DNA from: Oscillospiraceae bacterium
Lineage (GTDB): Bacteria > Bacillota > Clostridia > Oscillospirales > CAG-272
Assembly: GCA_015065285.1 (NCBI GenBank)
Contig: SVQP01000003.1
Location: forward strand, 27,117 to 91,116
Length of the DNA: 64,000 bases
Reading direction: 5' to 3'
The notes under the pieces were generated by a model. It had not been told where the DNA came from and made no database searches. It saw nothing but the letters and a program-made list of their open reading frames with translations. A program made the translations under genes and the position numbers. Shown here piece after piece: positions 19,724-29,279 of the stretch. How positions within the stretch are numbered: position 1 is the stretch's first letter; every line of letters starts with the position of its first letter.

Positions 19724-19795
19724 AGAGTACCCCTTTCAAAGTCATACATATTCTGGAATTATTATAACATAGCCGACAGAATTCGTCAATAGGAC

Positions 19796-21154
19796 TCAGC
19801 GCCTGCGCGTATATTTTCCGCGTCTTGGGCGCAGGGAAAGCCCTGAGTATACGTAAAGGAAATAACCGCCCAGCAAAAGAATGGCGCATATCACCGTGGC
19901 AATAAAGGCGCGGCTGGTTACGTAATCCGAAAGCAGGGAAATGCCGTGCATGATGGGATTGCGCGCATGGTCCTCGAGAATCACCGCATCCACGCTGCCA
20001 AGCAGCGTATCTTGGTAGTAAACCGAGATCACACCTACCACCTGACCTGCACTGACAGGCGCATCCAGGGAGGTCTGATTCAAGTGACAGCGCACGTCAA
20101 GGTCAGCATCCGAAGCCGCACGCGGCAGGTAAACGGTCAGCGCATCCTTGGCGCAAACGTCTATCTCCATTCCAAAGTGCCCGGTGTTCTCTACGGGAAT
20201 GGTTATGGTGGGCTGCCCCTTTTGCAGCACTTGCCTTGTGGCAAAGCCGTTGCATGCCCAGTTGACCAGCTCGTTGGCATATTTGTAGGAATACACGACG
20301 TAGTATTCGCTGCCGTCATCCTGCGTGACCATATCGTCATCTGCGCCCATAACCAGGCACAGATAGCGATCCCCGTCGCGCTCTGCGACTGTGACCGTGC
20401 ACCAGCCGCCCTCATCGGTGCTGCCGGCATTCATGCCCCGGCAGGCAGCGTTGAAATAGCCAATGCCGTAGTAGGTGGAGATCAGGCTATTGCGGTTGTG
20501 CAGCGTGCGCTCGGGGGAGCGGTTGGTGGGGGGCATAACGTATTTGACCGCCGAGCTGATTTCCATGTAAAGAGAATTTTTTGCAGCAGCCAGCGCAATT
20601 TTGGCTGTGTCAGCTGCGGTGGTGACCATGGCATCGTCATGCAAGCCTGTGGGGTTGGTATAAATGGTTTGCGAAGCCTCAAGCAGAGCAGCCTGCTCGT
20701 TCATTTTTTCCACTAACGCCTCGGTGCTGCCGAACAGTGAGTGAGCAAGCACTGCAATGGCGTCGTTATATCCTGCGCAAATGCCTGCATACAGCATATC
20801 CTTGATCGTGACGATCTCACCTGCCTCCAAGCCCATCACTCTGCCGTCAATACCGTCCAGCATTTGCGAGGTGATGGTGATCTGACGGTCAAGCTGACCG
20901 TCCGCCAGCTTGCAGGCAAGGTAGCCTGACATGATTTTGACGGTCGAGGCAGGGAAGCGCACGGTTTCTGTGTTTTTGTCCAGCATAACCGTTTCGCTGT
21001 TGATATGGTACACGTACACCGAGGCAGCCCTTGAGGTATCGGGTGGCGGTACAAGCGAGACCACGTCGGAGTGATTGGCAAATACGGGCAGCGCGCACGT
21101 CAATAGCAAAAGGATACAAAAAAAGAGGGAGACGGCTTTTTTCAAAAACATCAT
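19796..21154 (-). CDS. D-alanyl-D-alanine carboxypeptidase (DacF/PBP5-like)
   Basis: Signal peptide; FPASTVKIMSGYLA (SxxK), class A-type carboxypeptidase domain, C-terminal TM. Confidence 0.88.
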   Translation of the reverse strand: MMFLKKAVSLFFCILLLLTCALPVFANHSDVVSLVPPPDTSRAASVYVYHINSETVMLDKNTETVRFPASTVKIMSGYLACKLADGQLDRQITITSQMLDGIDGRVMGLEAGEIVTIKDMLYAGICAGYNDAIAVLAHSLFGSTEALVEKMNEQAALLEASQTIYTNPTGLHDDAMVTTAADTAKIALAAAKNSLYMEISSAVKYVMPPTNRSPERTLHNRNSLISTYYGIGYFNAACRGMNAGSTDEGGWCTVTVAERDGDRYLCLVMGADDDMVTQDDGSEYYVVYSYKYANELVNWACNGFATRQVLQKGQPTITIPVENTGHFGMEIDVCAKDALTVYLPRAASDADLDVRCHLNQTSLDAPVSAGQVVGVISVYYQDTLLGSVDAVILEDHARNPIMHGISLLSDYVTSRAFIATVICAILLLGGYFLYVYSGLSLRPRRGKYTRRR

Positions 21155-21170
21155 CTCCTCTCCTAAAATT

Positions 21171-22100
21171 TTATGTCAGATTTTCAAAATAAGCGCGCGC
21201 ACTTTTTGCATCGTGTGCTATGGCTGCGCGAAGCTCTTGCGCGTTTGCAAATTTTTGCTCCGGACGCAGAAAAGCATAAAAGGCGGTGTGCAGCTCTTTG
21301 CCATAAAGATCGCCTTCAAAATCAAATAAATAGGTCTCACAGTTCACGCGGGCATCCGAAGCATCCACGGTCGGACGAGCGCCTACGTTGGCAACACCGT
21401 CATAGGTCTTGCCGTCCACCGTGCAACGCACGGCATACACGCCGCGAGCGGGCAATGCCGACTTGGGCGAAAAATACTGATTTGCAGTAGGGAACCCCCA
21501 GGAAGAGCCGAGGTGCTTGCCGCGGCAAACCTTGGCACGCAGCGCCCAGGGGCGACCCAGCATCAGCGCAGCCTGGTCCACCTTGCCCTGTACGATCAGC
21601 TCACGAATCGCAGAGGATGCAATACGGCGCCCATCCGGCATGGTTTGCGCGGGCAGGATGACTGTGCGCTGTGCTCCAAAGTGCGCAAGCAGAGTGTCTG
21701 CATTTCCCAAGGCTTTTTTGCCAAAGCGAAAATCATAGCCACAAACCACACCCACACAGCCATAACGCTCCAAAAACGTCATGAATTCCTCAGCACTCAG
21801 GTCGCGCAGCTCGGGAAAGGGGGCAAGCAGGGCAAATTCCGCACCCGCGTCAAACAAAAGCGAAAGGCGCTCTTGTGTGCTTGTCAGGTGGGCAGGGGCG
21901 TCCTTGCATAAATAATCTCCCGAAGGACGCGTAAAGCAAAATGCACCCGCTCTCACGCCAAGCTCCTGTGCCATTTGCCGTGCGCTCTCTGCCAGCATGG
22001 CGTGCGCCTTGTGTACCCCGTCAAAGTTGCCAAGGCACAGCACGCAGGGAGAGGCGGATGGCAAAAGAGAAAAATCCTTGCCGATCAGGATAGCCGGCAT
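21171..22100 (-). CDS. ribF: Bifunctional riboflavin kinase/FAD synthetase
   Basis: CLGNFDGVHKAH, VVCGYDFRFGKKA, GSSWGFPTANQ, PTVD; ATG at 22100 (MPAILIGKD) preferred over longer ORF start. Confidence 0.9.
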   Translation of the reverse strand: MPAILIGKDFSLLPSASPCVLCLGNFDGVHKAHAMLAESARQMAQELGVRAGAFCFTRPSGDYLCKDAPAHLTSTQERLSLLFDAGAEFALLAPFPELRDLSAEEFMTFLERYGCVGVVCGYDFRFGKKALGNADTLLAHFGAQRTVILPAQTMPDGRRIASSAIRELIVQGKVDQAALMLGRPWALRAKVCRGKHLGSSWGFPTANQYFSPKSALPARGVYAVRCTVDGKTYDGVANVGARPTVDASDARVNCETYLFDFEGDLYGKELHTAFYAFLRPEQKFANAQELRAAIAHDAKSARAYFENLT

Positions 22101-22101
22101 A

Positions 22102-22302
22102 TCACTTGCAAAGGTAGCTGTTGACCAGCTCGCAAAGCAGCTGCTCGCGCTCAATGCTGCAGATCAGCGCGCGTGCACCGTTGTAATCGGTAATGTAGGT
22201 GGGATCGCCCGAAAGCAGATAACCGCTGATCTGCTGTACGGGATTGTAGCCGCCTTCCTTGAGGTCGGCATATACCTTGGTGAGAATATCTTTTGCGTTC
22301 AT
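22102..22302 (-). CDS. ireB: IreB family regulatory protein (UPF0297)
   Basis: ADLKEGGYNPVQQISGYLLSGDPTYITDYNGAR...LLCELVNSYL matches IreB family. Confidence 0.88.
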   Translation of the reverse strand: MNAKDILTKVYADLKEGGYNPVQQISGYLLSGDPTYITDYNGARALICSIEREQLLCELVNSYLCK

Positions 22303-22438
22303 ATCATAGCTCCTTGAAGGTTTTCATACTTAAATATATTATACCGAATTTTCTGCCAAATTGCAAGGGTTTTTGTTGCCTTATTTGAAAATATTAAACG
22401 ATTTGACACATATGCCTTAATTAAAAGGAGAGAGAACA

Positions 22439-22467
22439 TTGACTTTTATCGAAAACCGTGTTACAAT
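22439..22467 (+). promoter_or_regulatory. Sigma-A-type promoter
   Basis: TTGACT-17 bp-TACAAT. Confidence 0.7.
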
Positions 22468-22536
22468 GGAAGAAAGGACGAGCTGCGCGCGTGCGCGCCT
22501 TACGAGTTTGTCAAGTGATGAAAGGAGATAGAAAAC

Positions 22537-23328
22537 ATGAAAAAATTTGCTTTACTTCTTGCCCTTGTTTTGCTGCTGAGTGCAGTGATGGTTGCCTGCA
22601 ACACAGGTGACGATACGGGTGAACCCCCTGTAACGACTGCTCCCGAAACCCAGGCTCCGACCGAGGCGCCCACAACCCAGGCTCCCACGACTGAAGAGCC
22701 TACAACCGAAGCTCCAACCACCGAGGAGCCCACTACCGAGGAGCCTACAACCGAAGCTCCCACCACCGAGGAGACCACAGAGCCTGCCCCTGCCATAGAG
22801 CCCACCGCATACTTTAGTGCAGAGCAGCTGGCAGCGCTGAGCGCCGTGAACGCAACCGGCTCGCTGGAGGACGGTTACGTGCACTACTTGACAGGCACCA
22901 CCGATACCTTTACCAACCCCTGCATTACGTTGAGCGCAGAGGGCGAGGGCTTTACCGATATTATCGCAATCAAGTACCGCACCAACTGCGGCTCTTACGG
23001 CTCCAACTTCTGGGGCACCTTCTTACTCAACGGCACTGCGGAATTCAACGGCAACCGCAGAGACAGTGATAACTGGTTCTACTACTTCACCGACGGAGAG
23101 TGGGACGTGCTGATTCTGGATATGAGAAGAAATAAGGCAGGGGCTGACGGTGTTCCCGACACCGACGTCACGGGCGGCGCAGCTATTCAGACTGTTGTGT
23201 ATAATTTCTTTGATTACGTTGGAAACGACGGCAAGATCGTCACTGCGGACGGCGCAGAGGAGTATATCGATCTTGCGTATATCGCGTTCTTCAACACCAA
23301 GGAAGAGGCAGCAGCGTACTGCGACTGA
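22537..23328 (+). CDS. Lipoprotein with TTEAPTTEEP low-complexity linker and unknown C-terminal domain
   Basis: Lipobox MVACN; Thr/Glu/Pro repeats; beta-rich C-terminal domain. Confidence 0.8.
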   Translation: MKKFALLLALVLLLSAVMVACNTGDDTGEPPVTTAPETQAPTEAPTTQAPTTEEPTTEAPTTEEPTTEEPTTEAPTTEETTEPAPAIEPTAYFSAEQLAALSAVNATGSLEDGYVHYLTGTTDTFTNPCITLSAEGEGFTDIIAIKYRTNCGSYGSNFWGTFLLNGTAEFNGNRRDSDNWFYYFTDGEWDVLILDMRRNKAGADGVPDTDVTGGAAIQTVVYNFFDYVGNDGKIVTADGAEEYIDLAYIAFFNTKEEAAAYCD

Positions 23329-23342
23329 TACGAAACATTCAA

Positions 23343-23375
23343 AATCCCACCGAGAGTGCTCGGTGGGATTTTTTT
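23343..23375 (+). terminator. Rho-independent terminator
   Basis: aatcccaccgag agtg ctcggtgggatt + T7. Confidence 0.9.
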
Positions 23376-23410
23376 GAACTCTTAAATCTGCGCAAAAAGT
23401 TTGATATTTA

Positions 23411-23439
23411 TTGACAGAGATATAAAAATATGATATAAT
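23411..23439 (+). promoter_or_regulatory. Consensus sigma-A promoter of the Shango-type operon
   Basis: TTGACA-17 bp-TATAAT, exact consensus hexamers. Confidence 0.85.
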
Positions 23440-23474
23440 CAATATTTACAAGAAATACGAAAAAGGGGGATCTT

Positions 23475-25229
23475 ATGAGCACAAAAGACCGCAAGCAAGA
23501 GCTGGATGCTTTTTGGGATATTGATGGGCTGATGCCTGCCAAGCGCCCTGCCGTGCAGCGCAGACCGGGGGCGATTGATGCCGTGGAGATCGAGGTGCCG
23601 AGTGCAAAGCCGCCAAGGGATCAATCGGATACAAAGCTCAGCAAAAGTGTGCCTGCCAAAAGAACCCCTGCGCCCGAAGCTCCCGTCGTGCCCGATGCCG
23701 TTTGGGAAATGCAGGGGGGACTTGTACACCGCGTGACTGTGTACCCCTGGAAATCGGGATATACTTACTATGAAAAATTCTGCCGCGACGGGGAATATTT
23801 GCGCCGTATCAAGGGTAAGGAAGCACCGCACGTGGGATTCTTCTCCTATATGCCGCAATATGGGCAGATGACCAAGCCACAGCTTGCGTATTATCTGTGG
23901 TGGCGCGAGAATATCCGCTCAAACGGGGTGTACCTGCCTGCCGATTACAGTTATATTTTGCTGAATATGTACGAGCTGATCAACCTGCCCGACGATGATC
24001 CCGTCAAGGTGCGTGATGCGCTGTGCCGCTTGTGGGTGGCATATCACAAGGACGTGCCCAGGCTTGACCGCTATTTTGCAGAGTGGATCTGCGATTTTTG
24101 TCTGCTGCACGGGCTGCCTGCACCGGTGGAGCAGCTGGCGCCCATTCGCGAGGACGTGCTGGCAGTGGCAACGCTCAAGGAATTCTATCTGGACTGCGGA
24201 CAGGGTGCGAGTGAGGCAGCGGCATATGCAAAGGCGTTGCTGGGCTTTTGCTGCCAATATGATTACCGTAAAAGCAAATTTGCGCAAGGGGAGAGCAAGG
24301 CGCTTTATGACCGTATTGTTCCCGGTGTGCTGACCTACCTTTTGGAGCAGGGCGGCGCAGGTGCGCAGATCTTGCGTGGCAAGGGAGACGTGCAGGAAAG
24401 CGTGGTCAGCCGAGACAGCTACGTGGCAGCCCTTTGCTCGCACAGGATCAAAAAGCGCATAGAGGTCAGGTATTGCTCAATCTCCCGCTCGCACGAGCTG
24501 AGATTTGCCGTGACCGATATGGTCAAATATACAGAAAACCGCATTCGTGCGCACATGGGGGTCAAGTCGCGCCTGAGCGTGACAACCTTGTCGGATGAGG
24601 TCAAGCGCGAGATGGATGTGTATCTGGATGCGCAGGTGCCGCGCATGAAAAGCCGCGAGCAAGAGCAACAGGAGCAGTATGAAAAGCTTTATGATCTGCC
24701 CGTATCGCCCTTGGATCTTTCCCGCAGCGCAGAAATTGAGCAGGAATCCTGGGAGACTACCAAGCGATTGGTAGAGGCATTTGATCAGGTAGGGGAGGGG
24801 CTTGCTCCTTCCGAAGATCCTTTGCCCCCCGTAGGGGAGGGGCTTGCTCCTTCCGAAGATTCTTTCCCCCCCGTAGGGGAGGGGCTTGCTCCTCCCGAAG
24901 ATTCTTTCCCCCACGTAGGGGAGGGGCTTGCTCCTTCCGAAGATCCTTTCCCCCCCGTAGGGGAGGGGCTTGCTCCTTTCGCACCCCAAAACGACCTGGC
25001 GGCAGCGCTTTCAGATTATCTGCCCTTTATAGCGGCAGCTGCAAGACAAGACGCAGGCGCGCAAAGAGCGGCTGCGCGGCAGGCGGGACGCATGCTTGAT
25101 GCCATGGCGGATGAGATCAATGAGATCGCGGCTGAAGTGTTTGGCGACGTGATCTTGGAGGAAGGCGCACAAGGCTACGTGATCATTGAGGATTACAGAG
25201 AACAATTATCTTCTCTTTACGAGGTGTAA
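23475..25229 (+). CDS. TerB-N/TerB-C domain protein (Shango SngA-like)
   Basis: FFSYMPQYGQMTKPQLAYYLWWRENIRS...YILLNMYELINL (TerB-N); C-terminal MADEINEIAAEVFGDVILEE...IIEDYREQL (TerB-C-like). Confidence 0.8.
   Translation: MSTKDRKQELDAFWDIDGLMPAKRPAVQRRPGAIDAVEIEVPSAKPPRDQSDTKLSKSVPAKRTPAPEAPVVPDAVWEMQGGLVHRVTVYPWKSGYTYYEKFCRDGEYLRRIKGKEAPHVGFFSYMPQYGQMTKPQLAYYLWWRENIRSNGVYLPADYSYILLNMYELINLPDDDPVKVRDALCRLWVAYHKDVPRLDRYFAEWICDFCLLHGLPAPVEQLAPIREDVLAVATLKEFYLDCGQGASEAAAYAKALLGFCCQYDYRKSKFAQGESKALYDRIVPGVLTYLLEQGGAGAQILRGKGDVQESVVSRDSYVAALCSHRIKKRIEVRYCSISRSHELRFAVTDMVKYTENRIRAHMGVKSRLSVTTLSDEVKREMDVYLDAQVPRMKSREQEQQEQYEKLYDLPVSPLDLSRSAEIEQESWETTKRLVEAFDQVGEGLAPSEDPLPPVGEGLAPSEDSFPPVGEGLAPPEDSFPHVGEGLAPSEDPFPPVGEGLAPFAPQNDLAAALSDYLPFIAAAARQDAGAQRAAARQAGRMLDAMADEINEIAAEVFGDVILEEGAQGYVIIEDYREQLSSLYEV
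24789..24985 (+). repeat. 42-bp tandem repeat, 4 full + 1 partial copies, in frame within SngA-like gene
   Basis: gtaggggaggggcttgctccttccgaagatcctttgcccccc repeated at 24789, 24831, 24873, 24915 and partial at 24957. Confidence 0.95.
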
Positions 25230-25231
25230 AT

Positions 25232-26596
25232 ATGGAACAGAGATCTACACAACAAGTACCAAGACGCGTGCTGGGCGCACTGCTGGCATCGGTTTCCGCC
25301 GGTGTTGTGCCGCGCTCGGGCGCACCCTATATTGCCATTGGGCGCAAGGATGAGATCGCAGCGCTGCTTTCCGATCTGGAGCAGGTCAATGAGGGCGGTG
25401 CAGGCATGCGCTTTCTGGTTGGACGCTACGGCAGCGGCAAAAGCTTTTTGATGCAGCTGATCCGCGGATATGCGCTGGAGCGCGATTTTGTCACGGCGGA
25501 CTGCGATCTGTCTCCCGAGCGTCGCTTGTATGGCACGGGTGGCAGCGGTGTGGCAACCTACCGCGAGCTGATGAAGAATCTTGCCTCCAAGGCTTCACCC
25601 GATGGCGGTGCCTTGCCCAAAATCATTGCCAGATGGATCGCCTCTCTGCAAGCAGAGCTGGTAGCACAAGGGCATTCGCCCGATTCTCCCACGTTTGAAA
25701 GTGCACTCAACGCGCGCCTTGTGCAAAAGCTTGCCGAGGTGGAATTTTTGGTGGGCGGCTTTGATTTTGCGCGCGTGATCACCGCGTATTATCGCGCTTA
25801 TATGAGCGGTGGTGAGCAGGATCGCGAGATGATGAGTGCTTGCCTGCGCTGGTTGCGTGGTGAGTTTTCCACCAAGACCGAAGCAAAGAATGCGCTGGGA
25901 TTTTCGGTATCTGTCATCATTGATGACGACAACTGGTATGATTTTCTCAAGCTCTGGGCGTCCTTGGTGCGCCTGATGGGCTATCGCGGCTTGGTCGTGT
26001 TTATCGACGAGTGCGTCAATCTGTATAAGATCGTGCACCGCGTCAGCCGTGAAAACAACTATGAAAAGATTCTGTCCATGTTCAACGATACGCTGCAGGG
26101 GCGCGCCCCCGGCTTGGAGATCGTGTTTGGCGGCACACCGCAGTTTTTGGAGGATAGCCGCAGAGGACTGTTCTCGTATGAAGCACTGCGCTCCCGTCTT
26201 TGCGACAGCCGATTCACCCCCGAGGGCTTTAAGAATCTGATCGGTCCGGTCATTCGTCTGCGCAGACTTTCTGATGACGAGCTATTTGCACTGATCACGC
26301 GCATTACACAGCTGTACGCACAGTATTATAACGTCAAGCCTCGCATTACCGAGGAGCAGCAGGTAGCGTTTTTGCAAACCTGTCTTGCACGCGCGGGAGC
26401 GGACAGCATGATCACGCCGCGTGAGATGCTGCGCGATTATATGACCGTGCTCAACGTGCTCATGCAAAATCCCGAGGCAAGCTTTGAGGATATTGTCAAG
26501 ACCACAAGCGCGCCTGTATCAGCAACCGCCGGCGCGATCTCGGAGCAGCCCGCACCCGAAGCACGCAAATTCACACCCGACGATCTTGATTTTTAA
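25232..26596 (+). CDS. P-loop ATP-binding protein, DUF2791/BrxD-like (Shango SngB-like)
   Basis: GRYGSGKSFLM Walker A; GLVVFIDECVNL Walker B; VFGGTPQFLEDSRRGLFSYEALRSRL. Confidence 0.82.
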   Translation: MEQRSTQQVPRRVLGALLASVSAGVVPRSGAPYIAIGRKDEIAALLSDLEQVNEGGAGMRFLVGRYGSGKSFLMQLIRGYALERDFVTADCDLSPERRLYGTGGSGVATYRELMKNLASKASPDGGALPKIIARWIASLQAELVAQGHSPDSPTFESALNARLVQKLAEVEFLVGGFDFARVITAYYRAYMSGGEQDREMMSACLRWLRGEFSTKTEAKNALGFSVSVIIDDDNWYDFLKLWASLVRLMGYRGLVVFIDECVNLYKIVHRVSRENNYEKILSMFNDTLQGRAPGLEIVFGGTPQFLEDSRRGLFSYEALRSRLCDSRFTPEGFKNLIGPVIRLRRLSDDELFALITRITQLYAQYYNVKPRITEEQQVAFLQTCLARAGADSMITPREMLRDYMTVLNVLMQNPEASFEDIVKTTSAPVSATAGAISEQPAPEARKFTPDDLDF

Positions 26597-26607
26597 GAGG
26601 GAAGCAT

Positions 26608-28845
26608 ATGACCAGAGCAGACGAGATTTTTGAAAGATTTCCCGATTTTATCAGGGAATTCATCTATACCAATACCTGGGAATCCCTGCGCCCTGTGCAG
26701 ATGGCGGCAGCGCACACGCTGTTTGAAACCGACCGCAATCTGTTGCTGACCTCGTCTACCGCAAGCGGCAAAACCGAGGCGGTCTTCTTTCCCATTCTCA
26801 CAGAGCTGTGGGATCACCCGAGCAGCAGCATTGGCGTGATCTATATAGCGCCCTTGAAAAGCCTGATCAACGACCAGTTTTTCCGCATTGAGCAACTGCT
26901 GGATCAAAGCGGCATCCCGGTCACGCACTGGCACGGTGACGTTGCTGCCTCACACAAGCGTAAGCTGTTGGAGAATCCGCGTGGCGTGCTGCAGATCACA
27001 CCCGAATCACTGGAGGCAATGCTGATCAACCGTTCTAACGATATTCCGCGCTTGTTTGGAGACTTGAGATACGTGGTCATTGACGAGATCCACACGCTGA
27101 CGGGCACAGACCGCGGCAATCAGATCCGCTGCCAGCTGGAAAGAATTACCCACCTGATCGGGCACGACGTGCGCCGCGTGGGGCTTTCCGCCACGATTGG
27201 TGACCCACAGGGGGCTGCCGAATGGTTGAGCGCGGGCACGGGCAGGGAGACCGACGTGCCGCTCTTTGACGAGGGCAAGATCCGCTGGCGACTTGGCATG
27301 GAGCACTTTTACGTGCAAAATCCCAAGGCAACGCAAAGCAAGGATGAGGCAGAGAAGGACCATGAGGAGCTTGCCGAAGCCCCCGCTATGCTGGACGCGG
27401 GCTATGAATATATGTATGACTGCGTCAAGGATAAAAAATCTCTGGTGTTTTCCAATTCCAGAGAGGAGACCGAGTATTTGTGCGCAACGCTGCGTCAGAT
27501 CGCGCACGCAAGAGGAGACCGTGACGTATTCCTGATCCACCACGGTAACCTTTCGGCATCCTTGCGCGAAGAGGCTGAGCTCAAGATGAAAAACCAAGAG
27601 GAGTTTGCCGTTACCTGCGCGACCGTGACCATGGAGCTTGGCATTGACATCGGCAGACTTGAGCGCGTGCTGCAAAACCAAGCGCCCAACACGGTGACCG
27701 GATTTTTGCAGCGCCTTGGTCGCTCGGGCAGACGCGGACAGCCGCCCGAGATGATGATGGTGTTCCGCGAGGAGGATCCGCTGCCCAACACACCGCTGCC
27801 GCAGCTGATTCCGTGGGAGCTTTTGCGTGGCATTGCCATTGTGCAGCTGTATATTGAGGAGCGTTTTATTGAGCCACCCATGAAAAAGAAGCTGCCGTAT
27901 TCGCTCCTGTTCCATCAGACGCTGAGTATTTTGGCTGCGCAAGGAGAGCTGACGCCTGCGGCGCTGGCTGCCAAGGTGCTCGCACTGCCACCCTTTGCAA
28001 GCGTCAGACGCGAGGACTACAAGGTGCTCATGATCTCCATGCTCAACAACGATTTCCTTGAAATGACCGAGGAAAAGGGCTTGATTGTGGGGCTGGCGGG
28101 CGAAAGATTGCTCAAAAGCTTCCGCTTTTATGCCGTTTTTAAGGATAGCGAGGATTATACCGTGCGCTGTGGCTCGGATGAGATCGGCACCATTACCACA
28201 CCGCCTCCCGTGGGCGACCGCTTTGCCTTGGCAGGGAGAGTGTGGGAGGTTGAGGAGCTGGACATCTCTCGCAAGCTGATCTACGTGCGCAGCGTAGAGG
28301 GCAAGATGGAGATCTCCTGGCCGGGCGATTTCGGTGAGATCCACACCAGGATTCTGGAGCGCATGAGACAGGTGCTGACGGAAGAGACCGTATACCCGTA
28401 CCTCAAGGATAACGCGCGTGCAAGACTGGATATGGCGCGCCACGTTGCGCACAATACCGGCATGCACGAGCATTCACTTATTCACCTGGGCGGATATAGC
28501 TGGTGCTTGTTCCCGTGGCTGGGCACGCGCGCTTTTCGCACGCTGCGTCGCTTGCTCAAAAAGCATGCTAAGCAGCTGGGCATTTCAGGCATTGAATTTG
28601 AAGGATGTTATTACATCACCTTCAAGATGGAAGGCAGCGGCGATTTTGAACTGATCCGCCGTCTTTGCCGCATTGCCGAGCAGGGCATTGACTGCCAAAG
28701 CCTTGTGGAGGCGGGCGAGCTGCCGGTATTTGAAAAATACGACGATTACGTGCCGGGCGAGCTTTTGCGCCAAGCCTACGCCACAGACAGGTTAACTGCC
28801 CCCTTGGTGGAAAAGCGACTGCACGATATTCTGGAGCAGTACTGA
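26608..28845 (+). CDS. DEAD/DEAH-box Lhr-like helicase (Shango SngC-like)
   Basis: SSTASGKTEAVFFPIL, YIAPLKSLINDQ, VVIDEIHTLTG, GLSATIGDP, LGRSGRRGQ. Confidence 0.9.
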   Translation: MTRADEIFERFPDFIREFIYTNTWESLRPVQMAAAHTLFETDRNLLLTSSTASGKTEAVFFPILTELWDHPSSSIGVIYIAPLKSLINDQFFRIEQLLDQSGIPVTHWHGDVAASHKRKLLENPRGVLQITPESLEAMLINRSNDIPRLFGDLRYVVIDEIHTLTGTDRGNQIRCQLERITHLIGHDVRRVGLSATIGDPQGAAEWLSAGTGRETDVPLFDEGKIRWRLGMEHFYVQNPKATQSKDEAEKDHEELAEAPAMLDAGYEYMYDCVKDKKSLVFSNSREETEYLCATLRQIAHARGDRDVFLIHHGNLSASLREEAELKMKNQEEFAVTCATVTMELGIDIGRLERVLQNQAPNTVTGFLQRLGRSGRRGQPPEMMMVFREEDPLPNTPLPQLIPWELLRGIAIVQLYIEERFIEPPMKKKLPYSLLFHQTLSILAAQGELTPAALAAKVLALPPFASVRREDYKVLMISMLNNDFLEMTEEKGLIVGLAGERLLKSFRFYAVFKDSEDYTVRCGSDEIGTITTPPPVGDRFALAGRVWEVEELDISRKLIYVRSVEGKMEISWPGDFGEIHTRILERMRQVLTEETVYPYLKDNARARLDMARHVAHNTGMHEHSLIHLGGYSWCLFPWLGTRAFRTLRRLLKKHAKQLGISGIEFEGCYYITFKMEGSGDFELIRRLCRIAEQGIDCQSLVEAGELPVFEKYDDYVPGELLRQAYATDRLTAPLVEKRLHDILEQY

Positions 28846-28847
28846 AA

Positions 28848-28878
28848 AAAGAGCCAAACCGATTCGGTTTGGCTCTTT
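28848..28878. terminator. Convergent terminator
   Basis: aaagagccaaaccg att cggtttggctcttt. Confidence 0.85.
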
Positions 28879-29119
28879 ATCTTTTTTCCAGATAATCGAT
28901 CAGTAAAACACCGCCAAGCAGTACCACCGCACCGCCGAGAATGGTTTCAATGGCGGGTATGTAGGCAATACCGATCAGGTTTGGATTTGCTCTGAAGGCG
29001 GCATCTATGCGCACAGCAGTGTCGCACGTGGCAAGTGTCAGCAAATTCAGCCCGAAAAGGGCGACGTAAAATGCCTTTGGCGAGAGCGTAAAGAATCGGG
29101 ATATGCGTGCTTTTTTCAA
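28877..29119 (-). CDS. Small two-TM membrane protein
   Basis: Two hydrophobic helices; probable TTG start at 29119 placed 8 nt after AAGGAGG. Confidence 0.5.
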   Translation of the reverse strand: MKKARISRFFTLSPKAFYVALFGLNLLTLATCDTAVRIDAAFRANPNLIGIAYIPAIETILGGAVVLLGGVLLIDYLEKR

Positions 29120-29263
29120 AATATGCAACCTCCTTGATATTACTTTCGTAACCATCATAGCATAATGGCGCATAGAATGCTACAGAAAATGATCGGAAGA
29201 GCAGGAAAGTGGTGCCATAAACGCACAAAATATTGAAAAATCGCGGTTTTTTTACAATATTTG

Positions 29264-29279
29264 ACACAATATCTTGTGT
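29264..29279 (+). promoter_or_regulatory. Putative NrdR box upstream of nrdR
   Basis: ACACAATATCTTGTGT, close to ACACwATATmTTGTGT consensus; downstream promoter TTTACA (29286) -17- TATAAT (29309). Confidence 0.55.

Noticed and set aside
22500-22805. Minus-strand ORF of VVGSSVVGASVVG repeats
   Set aside because: Antisense of the TTEAP linker coding repeat; not a real glycine/valine-rich protein.
24789-24985. Possible CRISPR array
   Set aside because: Repeats are contiguous with no unique spacers and are in frame within a coding gene.
24477-24989. Antisense ORF with RSKPLPYGGERIFG repeats
   Set aside because: Arises from the 42-bp repeat being open on both strands; TerB domains support the plus strand.
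23475-28845. BREX system
   Set aside because: ATPase and helicase resemble BrxD/BrxHI, but no PglX, PglZ or BrxC; TerB-N/TerB-C partner fits Shango instead.
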